A stretch of DNA of 64,000 nt. It comes from Phaeosaccion multiseriatum. Taxonomy: Eukaryota > Ochrophyta, other classes. Made by a program: the position numbers and the translations under genes. The notes below the pieces were generated by a model. The model had not been told where the DNA came from. It saw only the letters and a list, made by a program, of their open reading frames with translations, and made no database searches. Positions 31,216 to 42,855 of the stretch are shown here, piece by piece. The stretch spans positions 620,001 through 684,000 of the forward strand of contig OZ218958.1 of the NCBI GenBank assembly GCA_965112735.1, read 5' to 3'. Numbering within the stretch: position 1 is the first letter of the stretch; every line of letters begins with the position of its first letter.

Positions 31216-31309
31216 TCAAACGTTTTTCTCGTTCCAGTTTTGCCCCCAACCATTATTTTAACGGTTTCCGATGTGGGATGAACGAGTGCCCTTAAAGTAA
31301 ACACACATT

Positions 31310-33492
31310 ATGGCGTCCCTTCTCAGGAGGGTATTCGGTGCCATTAAAGATTACAAATACGATGCGGACAACTGTCGTATCCGATGGTTTTGCGTTGGTA
31401 CTGCCAGCCTCGTTTTTGTCCTCCTTGTTGTCGCATTCTCAATGGACTACGTGGAGTGGTCTACCATAGGCGATGATTGCCATTACTGTAACACATGGGC
31501 GCCGCCCACAGGCGCTTGCGTTGCTTCTTCACGTGGTCCGTGCCGTTTCGGTGAGTGAGGCAGGCCTCTCCCTTCTGCGGTGTTGTCGGCCGTGTTGCCT
31601 CCTCATTTTGTTGTATACTAAAAAACCCTTTTCGGCATGCAAAGGGAGAGGACCCTTGCTGCTTGCTGCCTTGGCCTGGTGCACCAGCAGGTGTGACCTC
31701 ATCCTTTACGGTATATGGCTTGCATTGATCACAGTCATTCCTGCAGTACTCACAGACGAAAGTTTCCTTTATTTATATCCATCGTCTCCTCTTCTCTCGT
31801 AGCCCCTCGCTGCTTTACTTAGCCTGACTTGGATGCTGATGCTTGTGGCTGGTCTTCGGGTGGCCGTCGGGCTACGATATGGTGACACGAGCACCGTTTG
31901 CTTTCATTTACAACTAAAGCCTGCGATCGTTTCACTTTGATACGCGCACCCGACACTTCGCTCTACTGACCAAGAAAAGCCGCATTGTCTACCCTGCTCA
32001 TTACGTTGCCGCCACAGGCAAGTTGCAAGGAGAAGCGGTTTGCGATATAGTGTTTGATTTCGGCGCGACCAATGATACTGAGGTGGTGGACACGTGGGAG
32101 GGAACCGACGAAGATGACCGGAATACCATTTGTGATATCTGGGTAGTCGTCAATGCAATGATGATAATGTCTATGATATCATGCTCCGTGGCTCTCTTGT
32201 CGGCCTTGCTCGGCCCCTTCACGGAGAGACCCAAAGGCTATAGTTGGGTGGCGGCATCCTGCATGCTTTGCTCCATCGTCTTGACGGTGGTTGCTGTTGT
32301 AAAGGTGAGCAAATTAGCTGCGGCCCTGCAAGACCTGAGTTTCAGCGGAGGGGAGCTTCAAGTGGAAGCTGAGGTTTTGGCGAGCGGACGGGGGTGCGGG
32401 ATTGCAGCGGCCAGCATCGCCTCCGTCACTTGCGTGTTGCTTTGTTTTCTTGCTTGGCACCAGCCCGAGAAGGAAAGGAAGGAGGAAAGCTACGTAATAA
32501 CGGAAGAAGAGAAGGAAGAAGAGAAGGAAGGGAATGAAGAAGATAGAAGAACGGGAGACAGAACCAAAGACCTGCACTTATTCCTTGGTGTCCTGGATAT
32601 TCTCGGGTCTGTTTCACTCTTGGAGTTCGTCCCGACTGCTGTTCAACTGGCCAAGGCCACGAATGTTGATAAAGACGGCAACAAGTTGTCCGACGACCCA
32701 GCCACGGATGGAGTGCGCGCACTTGGGTATATCCTGTCGGTTCTCCTCTTGGGGGTCAGTGGCACTCACCTGAGCAACGGCTTTGCAAATCTCATGTCGG
32801 ATACGGAAGAACTACCAATAAGGTGGATGGCGCTCGGACTTGATTGGATGTGCGATGCTCTTGGTATATACATAGCCTTGATAATGCTGGTCTTGAGCGA
32901 AGATCTGGGTAAAGTATGGTCATATCCTCTTGGTGCTGTGGCTGCGCTTATTGGTGAGACAATCGTTATCTTCAAAATGTGGAAATCTTCCCACAAATTG
33001 CGGCATGAAATCTTGTGGATAGCATTGCTCGGGACATTGGCCGGAGGCCTTTTGATTTCGGCTTTTGAGACTTTCCAGCGTGAGCTGCAAGTTCTTTCCG
33101 ACACAGAGGCTTCGAAGAAAAATCATGTGACGATAAAGGACAGCTGTGGAACTCCGCGGCACCTCTACACCGACCATGGCCATAAGGAAAATGCGCCCTT
33201 CCACTTTTTCTGTGTTGTTTTGCCGGCGGTGCTCTTTTACGTGGTCGCGGGAATTCTCGTGTACAGGAAATACAAGTTATTACCTGAGGAGAGTTGGCGG
33301 TCAAAGGGGGCTGCCCCTCTTTCAGTATTTTGGCCTGTGAGCGTGTTTTTGGTCGAGCTTGTCATTCTCTGGCCGAAGGTATGGCCAAGGATTAAGCATT
33401 TCCTGACGGAGACAGAGGTCTACTACAAAATTGATGACAGGGTGGTTAAGTGTCGTACAGCCATCCCGCACGTCCCTCTATCTGGAGTGTAG
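31310..33492 (+). CDS. Novel multi-pass membrane protein (gene M)
   Basis: Two exons, 31310-31550 and 32018-33492, joined in frame (G-GC split codon), give 571 residues. About 11 hydrophobic segments are visible. The first starts near residue 26 and is followed by an outer loop rich in paired Cys (DDCHYCNTW, GACVASSRGPC, AVCD). Three more helices complete a four-helix block that recalls claudin/PMP22-type proteins in layout only. A charged Glu/Lys hinge (near residues 235-260) separates it from a further ~7 helices. No signal peptide, transporter motif or enzyme motif was recognised. The start ATG directly follows a conserved leader that is also present in the decayed copy at 20798. A truncated 3' end recurs twice downstream. 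The family and function are unknown; the gene model is good. Confidence 0.8.
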
Positions 33493-34131
33493 GGAGAAAA
33501 CCCCCAAGCTGAGCGCTACCGAGTTTCCGCCAAGGAAGACTCAGAGAGGCGAGAAGTGATTCAAATGCTTTTAGAGAGCAAAAAGGGCGCTGTCCTTACC
33601 CAGAGACCCAGGAAGCTTTTTTGAGTCAAGGAACAGCTTTCCAATAGGTCTATACGGGTTCAGGAGTGAGGAAGGGGGGCAGCCGGCCCCCACAGATCCG
33701 TCACCCGCCCGTATGTTACCCTTATGTATCGCCTACATAGTAGTTACGTAATTGAGCCCTTGCTTGCTTCCCAGCTCCACCACATAAGGTGGCTGGGATC
33801 TTACGCCCCGCAAAGTGTCGAACAAATCGTCTGTAGCGCCGGCGAACCCTAAGCTAACTAAAGTGACTACCACTCTTCCTCTGCCTACTCCCACTCATAT
33901 GGGAGTGAAGGTACTAACGTCGCTCTTCGTCGATACAAGAGAGAGCAGCAAGAGAGAAGTGGTATGTATATTCACCCATTACGGTATGAACGAGTGCTCT
34001 ACTCCACAGTACCCCTTAGAAGGCTTGATGGACGGGCATCAGAATCCGTATGTTACACGGTATCTCTACTGCTACTCGCTGAGCCACGTGAGCTGGCTGT
34101 GTTGAAACGACATCACCCCTCTCGTCGGGAT

Positions 34132-34191
34132 GTGCCTAGGAAACCGACATTCTTATTATACCCCAGAATGTGTGACCGGAAACCCTCAGGC
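34132..34191 (-). mobile_element. LTR relic in unit A
   Basis: Sixty bases matching the reverse complement of positions ~20-77 of the chromovirus LTR, cut at CTCAGGC. Identical relics lie at 36705-36764 (unit B) and 39279-39338 (unit C), showing the relic predates the triplication. Confidence 0.85.
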
Positions 34192-35288
34192 CACATGTTG
34201 CGATAGATGTATCAAGAGAGATAGTGGTTCGGTCATAGGATGGTGTTGTGATAGATATCGACATTTGTGACCGAGCACTATTTCGAGATACACTATCGAG
34301 GTATCTGGGGGTGGGCAAGGCCTATGGCCACGCCCTTCAGCCGCTTCCTTTGACGCATCTCCCAGTAGGTTTTAACAATGCAAGAGCTGACACTTCCTAA
34401 GCTTGTCACTCTTCTGGTAGAGGAGATATCGCAACACGACACCGAGCCTCTGTCGCTCAGCTCTCCAATTGCCACAGGGTCAGGCTGGCAACTTGGGCAC
34501 GTAGAGTATGAGTAACCACTCACTCAAACTCAAACTCGAAGCTCGTATTCTGTACCTCTTTGTCCAACAGGTCGCGCGATTCACTTTTTCTCCCCATCCT
34601 GCTGCGAAAGTCCTGCTCCTTGGCAGTAAGTAGTAAGGCAGCAAATGTCTTCCACCTGCTGGTGCACGTGTTGGTACTCCGCATTGCCTCACCGCTGGGC
34701 CCGCCGTCATGGTACGGAACGCCCTGCAGAGTCGTGCTCGCTGAGTTGACGATGAGAAAACATCGAAGAAGGCTCGGCCGACTGTCGAGCTGTTGCTGGA
34801 TCATCAAATTCCCCTCCCCCCCCCCTTCCCACGGGCAACCCCCGGGGGGCAAGGCTGCATCATTGTAGCCTGATCCGCTGCACTTTCTCCTCTCTTATCT
34901 CCTTCTCAGCGGCTCTCCTTCTCTGCTGCTGCTCGGCGATTGGGTTGGGGCGTGTGTCCCACGCACGCCCAGCCACACACACGCAGACACGCACACACAC
35001 AGAGAGACACACACTCACACACCCTCTTTCTGGGCCTTGTAGTGAGTCTTGGCGATGTCCATCCTTCCTCATCTCATCGCGCTGTAAAGGAAGTATCGCG
35101 TTTTGTGAGCATGGGGGGGCGTCAGGGTCGTGGTCCGTCCTGTCACAGCTCTTCCCACTGCATACCCCCAACCGACCAGACTAGCACCAGACTAGCACCA
35201 GACTAGCACCAGACTTGACGCCGGTCCAAAAGAGAGAGAGAGCTCAGTGGAGTGGGTTGAGTGAGTGATGAGTGACGATTCTCACCGC

Positions 35289-35322
<34 letters not shown>

Positions 35323-35443
35323 TCTTTGTTCGGTGAATGATGTGAATGATGCTGTTCCATCGTCGTCGTCGTCATCATCATCATCATCATCACCATCATC
35401 ATCATCCTCCTCCTCATCATCATCATCATCGTCGTCGTCATCA

Positions 35444-35848
35444 TCACCTCCGACTTGGCTCCTCCACGTAGTAGTCGCCATAGCCGTACACCACTGCCTG
35501 ATAGCGCTTCTTGCTTCGACACACGAGCGCACAGGACGCACTCAGCAGCACGATTTGCACCACAGAGAAGGCGATGCCCACCTCAGACAGAGAAGTCAGG
35601 CGAGAGCTCGACAGCTGCTCGAAGTGGGTGGAGCAAGTTTGTCTGTGGGGTTGGGGTTTGGTGTGTGTTTCCAAGTTGGGATGGAGTAGGGGAAGGTTGT
35701 TTGAGGGGTAGGTGGGGGGCTGGTTAGATGATACGTTTGGTTTGTTTGCTGCTTGCTTGCTTGATTTGCGTATTTGTTTTGCTTGTTTGCCAGCAACTAT
35801 GTACTGAAGCACTCACGAGAAGGGAGTGGGGCAGTCGAGGTAGGCAGG
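35444..35848 (-). pseudogene. Tetraspanin 3' fragment in unit A
   Basis: Exon 5 (35642-35444) is complete with its stop. Exon 4 survives only as 35848-35817, and the sequence then joins M exon 2. It is identical in protein sequence to the intact gene's exon 5 and has no start. Confidence 0.9.
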
Positions 35849-36065
35849 GTTATTACCTGAGGAGAGTTGGCGGTCAAAGGGGGCTGCCCCTCTTTCAGTA
35901 TTTTGGCCTGTGAGCGTGTTTTTGGTCGAGCTTGTCATTCTCTGGCCGAAGGTATGGCCAAGGATTAAGCATTTCCTGACGGAGACAGAGGTCTACTACA
36001 AAATTGATGACAGGGTGGTTAAGTGTCGTACAGCCATCCCGCACGTCCCTCTATCTGGAGTGTAG
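35849..36065 (+). pseudogene. M gene 3' fragment in unit B
   Basis: Copy of the last 217 bp of M exon 2 with its stop codon at 36063-36065. It lacks the start and most of the protein. Confidence 0.9.
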
Positions 36066-36704
36066 GGAGAAAACCCCCAAGCTGAGCGCTACCGAGTTTC
36101 CGCCAAGGAAGACTCAGAGAGGCGAGAAGTGATTCAAATGCTTTTAGAGAGCAAAAAGGGCGCTGTCCTTACCCAGAGACCCAGGAAGCTTTTTTGAGTC
36201 AAGGAACAGCTTTCCAATAGGTCTATACGGGTTCAGGAGTGAGGAAGGGGGGCAGCCGGCCCCCACAGATCCGTCACCCGCCCGTATGTTACCCTTATGT
36301 ATCGCCTACATAGTAGTTACGTAATTGAGCCCTTGCTTGCTTCCCAGCTCCACCACATAAGGTGGCTGGGATCTTACGCCCCGCAAAGTGTCGAACAAAT
36401 CGTCTGTAGCGCCGGCGAACCCTAAGCTAACTAAAGTGACTACCACTCTTCCTCTGCCTACTCCCACTCATATGGGAGTGAAGGTACTAACGTCGCTCTT
36501 CGTCGATACAAGAGAGAGCAGCAAGAGAGAAGTGGTATGTATATTCACCCATTACGGTATGAACGAGTGCTCTACTCCACAGTACCCCTTAGAAGGCTTG
36601 ATGGACGGGCATCAGAATCCGTATGTTACACGGTATCTCTACTGCTACTCGCTGAGCCACGTGAGCTGGCTGTGTTGAAACGACATCACCCCTCTCGTCG
36701 GGAT

Positions 36705-36764
36705 GTGCCTAGGAAACCGACATTCTTATTATACCCCAGAATGTGTGACCGGAAACCCTCAGGC
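36705..36764 (-). mobile_element. LTR relic in unit B
   Basis: Copy of the 34132-34191 relic at an offset of 2573 bp. Confidence 0.85.
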
Positions 36765-37861
36765 CACATGTTGCGATAGATGTATCAAGAGAGATAGTGG
36801 TTCGGTCATAGGATGGTGTTGTGATAGATATCGACATTTGTGACCGAGCACTATTTCGAGATACACTATCGAGGTATCTGGGGGTGGGCAAGGCCTATGG
36901 CCACGCCCTTCAGCCGCTTCCTTTGACGCATCTCCCAGTAGGTTTTAACAATGCAAGAGCTGACACTTCCTAAGCTTGTCACTCTTCTGGTAGAGGAGAT
37001 ATCGCAACACGACACCGAGCCTCTGTCGCTCAGCTCTCCAATTGCCACAGGGTCAGGCTGGCAACTTGGGCACGTAGAGTATGAGTAACCACTCACTCAA
37101 ACTCAAACTCGAAGCTCGTATTCTGTACCTCTTTGTCCAACAGGTCGCGCGATTCACTTTTTCTCCCCATCCTGCTGCGAAAGTCCTGCTCCTTGGCAGT
37201 AAGTAGTAAGGCAGCAAATGTCTTCCACCTGCTGGTGCACGTGTTGGTACTCCGCATTGCCTCACCGCTGGGCCCGCCGTCATGGTACGGAACGCCCTGC
37301 AGAGTCGTGCTCGCTGAGTTGACGATGAGAAAACATCGAAGAAGGCTCGGCCGACTGTCGAGCTGTTGCTGGATCATCAAATTCCCCTCCCCCCCCCCTT
37401 CCCACGGGCAACCCCCGGGGGGCAAGGCTGCATCATTGTAGCCTGATCCGCTGCACTTTCTCCTCTCTTATCTCCTTCTCAGCGGCTCTCCTTCTCTGCT
37501 GCTGCTCGGCGATTGGGTTGGGGCGTGTGTCCCACGCACGCCCAGCCACACACACGCAGACACGCACACACACAGAGAGACACACACTCACACACCCTCT
37601 TTCTGGGCCTTGTAGTGAGTCTTGGCGATGTCCATCCTTCCTCATCTCATCGCGCTGTAAAGGAAGTATCGCGTTTTGTGAGCATGGGGGGGCGTCAGGG
37701 TCGTGGTCCGTCCTGTCACAGCTCTTCCCACTGCATACCCCCAACCGACCAGACTAGCACCAGACTAGCACCAGACTAGCACCAGACTTGACGCCGGTCC
37801 AAAAGAGAGAGAGAGCTCAGTGGAGTGGGTTGAGTGAGTGATGAGTGACGATTCTCACCGC

Positions 37862-37895
<34 letters not shown>

Positions 37896-38016
37896 TCTTT
37901 GTTCGGTGAATGATGTGAATGATGCTGTTCCATCGTCGTCGTCGTCATCATCATCATCATCATCACCATCATCATCATCCTCCTCCTCATCATCATCATC
38001 ATCGTCGTCGTCATCA

Positions 38017-38422
38017 TCACCTCCGACTTGGCTCCTCCACGTAGTAGTCGCCATAGCCGTACACCACTGCCTGATAGCGCTTCTTGCTTCGACACACGAG
38101 CGCACAGGACGCACTCAGCAGCACGATTTGCACCACAGAGAAGGCGATGCCCACCTCAGACAGAGAAGTCAGGCGAGAGCTCGACAGCTGCTCGAAGTGG
38201 GTGGAGCAAGTTTGTCTGTGGGGTTGGGGTTTGGTGTGTGTTTCCAAGTTGGGATGGAGTAGGGGAAGGTTGTTTGAGGGGTAGGTGGGGGGGCTGGTTA
38301 GATGATACGTTTGGTTTGTTTGCTGCTTGCTTGCTTGATTTGCGTATTTGTTTTGCTTGTTTGCCAGCAACTATGTACTGAAGCACTCACGAGAAGGGAG
38401 TGGGGCAGTCGAGGTAGGCAGG
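38017..38422 (-). pseudogene. Tetraspanin 3' fragment in unit B
   Basis: Exon 5 at 38215-38017 and exon 4 remnant 38422-38391, as in unit A. Confidence 0.9.
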
Positions 38423-38639
38423 GTTATTACCTGAGGAGAGTTGGCGGTCAAAGGGGGCTGCCCCTCTTTCAGTATTTTGGCCTGTGAGCGTGTTTTTGGT
38501 CGAGCTTGTCATTCTCTGGCCGAAGGTATGGCCAAGGATTAAGCATTTCCTGACGGAGACAGAGGTCTACTACAAAATTGATGACAGGGTGGTTAAGTGT
38601 CGTACAGCCATCCCGCACGTCCCTCTATCTGGAGTGTAG
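38423..38639 (+). pseudogene. M gene 3' fragment in unit C
   Basis: Second extra copy of the M tail, stop at 38637-38639. Confidence 0.9.
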
Positions 38640-39278
38640 GGAGAAAACCCCCAAGCTGAGCGCTACCGAGTTTCCGCCAAGGAAGACTCAGAGAGGCGAG
38701 AAGTGATTCAAATGCTTTTAGAGAGCAAAAAGGGCGCTGTCCTTACCCAGAGACCCAGGAAGCTTTTTTGAGTCAAGGAACAGCTTTCCAATAGGTCTAT
38801 ACGGGTTCAGGAGTGAGGAAGGGGGGCAGCCGGCCCCCACAGATCCGTCACCCGCCCGTATGTTACCCTTATGTATCGCCTACATAGTAGTTACGTAATT
38901 GAGCCCTTGCTTGCTTCCCAGCTCCACCACATAAGGTGGCTGGGATCTTACGCCCCGCAAAGTGTCGAACAAATCGTCTGTAGCGCCGGCGAACCCTAAG
39001 CTAACTAAAGTGACTACCACTCTTCCTCTGCCTACTCCCACTCATATGGGAGTGAAGGTACTAACGTCGCTCTTCGTCGATACAAGAGAGAGCAGCAAGA
39101 GAGAAGTGGTATGTATATTCACCCATTACGGTATGAACGAGTGCTCTACTCCACAGTACCCCTTAGAAGGCTTGATGGACGGGCATCAGAATCCGTATGT
39201 TACACGGTATCTCTACTGCTACTCGCTGAGCCACGTGAGCTGGCTGTGTTGAAACGACATCACCCCTCTCGTCGGGAT

Positions 39279-39338
39279 GTGCCTAGGAAACCGACATTCT
39301 TATTATACCCCAGAATGTGTGACCGGAAACCCTCAGGC
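39279..39338 (-). mobile_element. LTR relic in unit C
   Basis: Third tandem copy of the LTR relic. Confidence 0.85.
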
Positions 39339-40429
39339 CACATGTTGCGATAGATGTATCAAGAGAGATAGTGGTTCGGTCATAGGATGGTGTTGTGATA
39401 GATATCGACATTTGTGACCGAGCACTATTTCGAGATACACTATCGAGGTATCTGGGGGTGGGCAAGGCCTATGGCCACGCCCTTCAGCCGCTTCCTTTGA
39501 CGCATCTCCCAGTAGGTTTTAACAATGCAAGAGCTGACACTTCCTAAGCTTGTCACTCTTCTGGTAGAGGAGATATCGCAACACGACACCGAGCCTCTGT
39601 CGCTCAGCTCTCCAATTGCCACAGGGTCAGGCTGGCAACTTGGGCACGTAGAGTATGAGTAACCACTCACTCAAACTCAAACTCGAAGCTCGTATTCTGT
39701 ACCTCTTTGTCCAACAGGTCGCGCGATTCACTTTTTCTCCCCATCCTGCTGCGAAAGTCCTGCTCCTTGGCAGTAAGTAGTAAGGCAGCAAATGTCTTCC
39801 ACCTGCTGGTGCACGTGTTGGTACTCCGCATTGCCTCACCGCTGGGCCCGCCGTCATGGTACGGAACGCCCTGCAGAGTCGTGCTCGCTGAGTTGACGAT
39901 GAGAAAACATCGAAGAAGGCTCGGCCGACTGTCGAGCTGTTGCTGGATCATCAAATTCCCCCCCCCCCTTCCCACGGGCAACCCCCGGGGGGCAAGGCTG
40001 CATCATTGTAGCCTGATCCGCTGCACTTTCTCCTCTCTTATCTCCTTCTCAGCGGCTCTCCTTCTCTGCTGCTGCTCGGCGATTGGGTTGGGGCGTGTGT
40101 CCCACGCACGCCCAGCCACACACACGCAGACACGCACACACACAGAGAGACACACACTCACACACCCTCTTTCTGGGCCTTGTAGTGAGTCTTGGCGATG
40201 TCCATCCTTCCTCATCTCATCGCGCTGTAAAGGAAGTATCGCGTTTTGTGAGCATGGGGGGGCGTCAGGGTCGTGGTCCGTCCTGTCACAGCTCTTCCCA
40301 CTGCATACCCCCAACCGACCAGACTAGCACCAGACTAGCACCAGACTAGCACCAGACTTGACGCCGGTCCAAAAGAGAGAGAGCTCAGTGGAGTGGGTTG
40401 AGTGAGTGATGAGTGACGATTCTCACCGC

Positions 40430-40463
<34 letters not shown>

Positions 40464-40584
40464 TCTTTGTTCGGTGAATGATGTGAATGATGCTGTTCCA
40501 TCGTCGTCGTCGTCATCATCATCATCATCATCACCATCATCATCATCCTCCTCCTCATCATCATCATCATCGTCGTCGTCATCA

Positions 40585-42500
40585 TCACCTCCGACTTGGC
40601 TCCTCCACGTAGTAGTCGCCATAGCCGTACACCACTGCCTGATAGCGCTTCTTGCTTCGACACACGAGCGCACAGGACGCACTCAGCAGCACGATTTGCA
40701 CCACAGAGAAGGCGATGCCCACCTCAGACAGAGAAGTCAGGCGAGAGCTCGACAGCTGCTCGAAGTGGGTGGAGCAAGTTTGTCTGTGGGGTTGGGGTTT
40801 GGTGTGTGTTTCCAAGTTGGGATGGAGTAGGGGAAGGTTGTTTGAGGGGTAGGTGGGGGGGCTGGTTAGATGATACGTTTGGTTTGTTTGCTGCTTGCTT
40901 GCTTGATTTGCGTATTTGTTTTGCTTGTTTGCCAGCAACTATGTACTGAAGCACTCACGAGAAGGGAGTGGGGCAGTCGAGGTAGGCAGGGTTCTGACTC
41001 TGATCCGTGGCACTGCTCCAGCCGCAGCAGTCGCCACTAACAAAGAGCTGCTGGAACCACGCGAACTTTCTCGGATCGGTCTTGGCCTGCGAGGCGAGGT
41101 CCTCCCAGTTGGAGAGGTACACGGCACCGAACTCTGACGTCACGTAACCGTCGACAGTTGCCACGTAGAGCGCGATGGAGAAGCCTGGGGAGGGGAGGGA
41201 AGGGGGGGGAGGGAGGGAGCGAGGGAGGGAGGGAGGGAGGGAGGGAGGGAGGGAGGGAGGGAGGGAGGGAGGGAGGGAGGGAGGGAGGGAGGGAGGGAGG
41301 GAGGGAGGGAGGGAGGGAGGGAGGGAGGGAGGGAGGGAGGGAGGGAGGGAGGGAGGGAGGGAGGGAGGGATGAAAGAGAAAGGAGAAGAAATGTGAGAAG
41401 GAAGAGAAGAGAAGTGCTGTGTCTCTTTCGTACACCCATGCCCAATATATATGTCACATCTATTCGATGTACGGGTAGGTAAGTACCTGAAATGAGGAGG
41501 CAGACCACGGCGCTGAGAAAGAGAAAGATGACGACGTTGACCTTGGAGGCGAGAAGAGTCGCAGTGACGCCCCACACGCCGCAGCAGAAGAGCAGCACGC
41601 TAAAGCACAGAATAGCCACCACGCTCTCCTATAGTGGTGTGGGGGTGGTTGTGGGGAGGGTGAAAAAGACCAAAGATCGGGTAGGAGAGCAACGCGAGCG
41701 TGTCAGGGTGAGAGGTTGGGATGGGGGAAGAGCAGGTGGTTGGTCGGGGGAAGAGGAGGGTGGGCTACTAAAGCAGCCAATAGCAACGCGGCTGTGTCAA
41801 GTAGGAAGTCGTGCGCTTGCTTTCTTTGCCTCACCTTCACGTCATCGAAGATGTAAGACACTTCATCTGGCAGCGTCGCCAAGGAGCTCGAGGAGACGGC
41901 AAGGAGGATGATGCTGAAGGCGATGTAGAGTGCAGCAGTGCCTACAAGCCACTTGACGTTGAATGCGCGAGAAGTTTCCGCACACAGGCACGTTGTCCTG
42001 CAAAAAAGGGGCGTGGTGGCAGCACAGGGTTGCGTGGTACGGTTAGAGAGTGCCGAGCACGCACTTCAGCAGGCAACCCTGTGGCATGGCTGGTCTGCTC
42101 GCCGATGGAGGTGCGAAGTGCTCAGACGAGTGGAGGGATAGACCGACACATGGTGTACCAGAGGTACGGATAGACAGACATACAGACAGATGATAGATAA
42201 GAGAGATAGATCGACGCAAGAGACACTTGGCTGATACAGATCAAGAGATTGAGAATGTTGAATTCCCAACATGTTTACCAGGGGGAGGGATAGACGGCCA
42301 TAAAGATGATAGAAAGGCGAAAAGATGGACAGATACATGGTTCTTGTGTCCGCTCACCTGCAGCAGTGGTACTGGCACTGGGAAGCCTCGGCCTCTGGCT
42401 CACCACAGGGCAAGCACACTGTCTCCCCCTCCTCCTCCTCGCCGTCTCCCTCCAGCCCCTCCCCGGCCATCTTACTCTGCTTCATTGAGCGGGTGCTCAT
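40585..42500 (-). CDS. Tetraspanin (gene T, intact)
   Basis: Five exons close in frame into 290 residues: 42500-42358, 41997-41835, 41628-41487, 41184-40959 and 40783-40585. A 48-residue Glu/Cys-rich N-terminal region precedes TM1 (WLVGTAALYIAFSIILLAV). TM2 (VVAILCFSVLLFCCGVWGV) and TM3 follow. The large extracellular loop carries the diagnostic CCG motif (GDCCGWSSATDQ) and further Cys (YLDCPTPF, QTCSTHF). TM4 (VGIAFSVVQIVLLSASCALVC) leads to a short Tyr-rich tail (YGYGDYYVEEPSRR). Tetraspanins organise membrane microdomains at the cell surface or endosomes. Intron 3 contains a (GGGA)n tract. The start is the first ATG in the frame; a further upstream exon cannot be excluded. Its 3' half is present in three extra truncated copies to the left. 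Confidence 0.87.
41203..41370. repeat. (GGGA)n tract in tetraspanin intron 3
   Basis: About 165 bp, with one interruption near 41220. It is the homologue of the 841-bp tract beside the truncated copy. Confidence 0.9.
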
Positions 42501-42855
42501 CCTTGTCTTCTTGGTTGACGCGATCCTCTCATAAAAGGGCAAAAGCACTCCTAAGGGATTGTGATTGTTGAGCAGCGGGCGGAATGATTCGCCCGTTGAG
42601 AAAACCACCCACCTGAAACCGGACACTACTACACTTCCGTTCTATGCGTTAGATTATGATTGATTCAACAGAGGAACAGGAACACCCGTAGCACAAGAAT
42701 AGATGCAGCAGCAGCAGCAGCAGCAGCAACAGCAGTAGCAGTAGCGGCAGTAGCAGCAGCAGCAGCAGTAGCAGCAGCAGGAGCAGCAGCAGAGAGGGGC
42801 GTGAAAAGCATAGAGCACAGCCCACAAGGGGGAAGGCCCCTGAAACGAGGCGGAG
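42501..42855. promoter_or_regulatory. Divergent promoter region, tetraspanin / EF-hand-like protein
   Basis: 355 bp between opposed start codons. It contains an interrupted CAG/GCA array (42703-42790), probably in the 5' leader of the plus-strand gene. No TATA box was identified. Confidence 0.45.

Larger units (their letters stand above)
33276..35848. repeat. Tandem unit A (2573 bp): M 3' end to tetraspanin 3' end
   Basis: Begins inside M exon 2 (GTTATTACCTGAGG). It contains the last 217 bp of M, its 3' flank, an LTR relic, ~1.2 kb of non-coding sequence, a CAT microsatellite, tetraspanin exon 5 and 32 bp of exon 4, ending at CAGGG. No other gene was supported inside it. Confidence 0.95.
35849..38422. 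repeat. Tandem unit B (2574 bp)
   Basis: Near-identical copy of unit A; I found only homopolymer-length changes (for example the G run near 38285). The junctions share the short word GGTTATT/AGTTATT, consistent with microhomology at the original breakpoint. Confidence 0.95.
38423..40991. repeat. Tandem unit C, continuous with the intact tetraspanin
   Basis: Third copy. It differs by shortened C-run and GA-run microsatellites (near 39960 and 40372). At 40992 it does not return to M sequence but runs on into the complete tetraspanin exon 4, so C marks the right edge of the array. Confidence 0.95.

Noticed and set aside
33815-34105. 96-codon plus-strand frame identical in three units
   Set aside because: Begins at GTG rather than ATG, lies in the 3' flank of M, and overlaps an LTR relic. 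Identity only reflects recent duplication.
34520-34852. Minus-strand 110-codon frame repeated in all copies of the tandem block
   Set aside because: Repetition is explained by segmental duplication. Comparison with the diverged left copy (28504-28850) shows at least as many amino-acid-changing as silent differences, so there is no sign of coding constraint.
34860-35171. Possible small exons (AEQQQRRRAAEKE-type helix) on the minus strand
   Set aside because: The helix-like peptide and a plausible acceptor are suggestive, but no consistent start, donor or frame closure was found, and the left copy ends differently.
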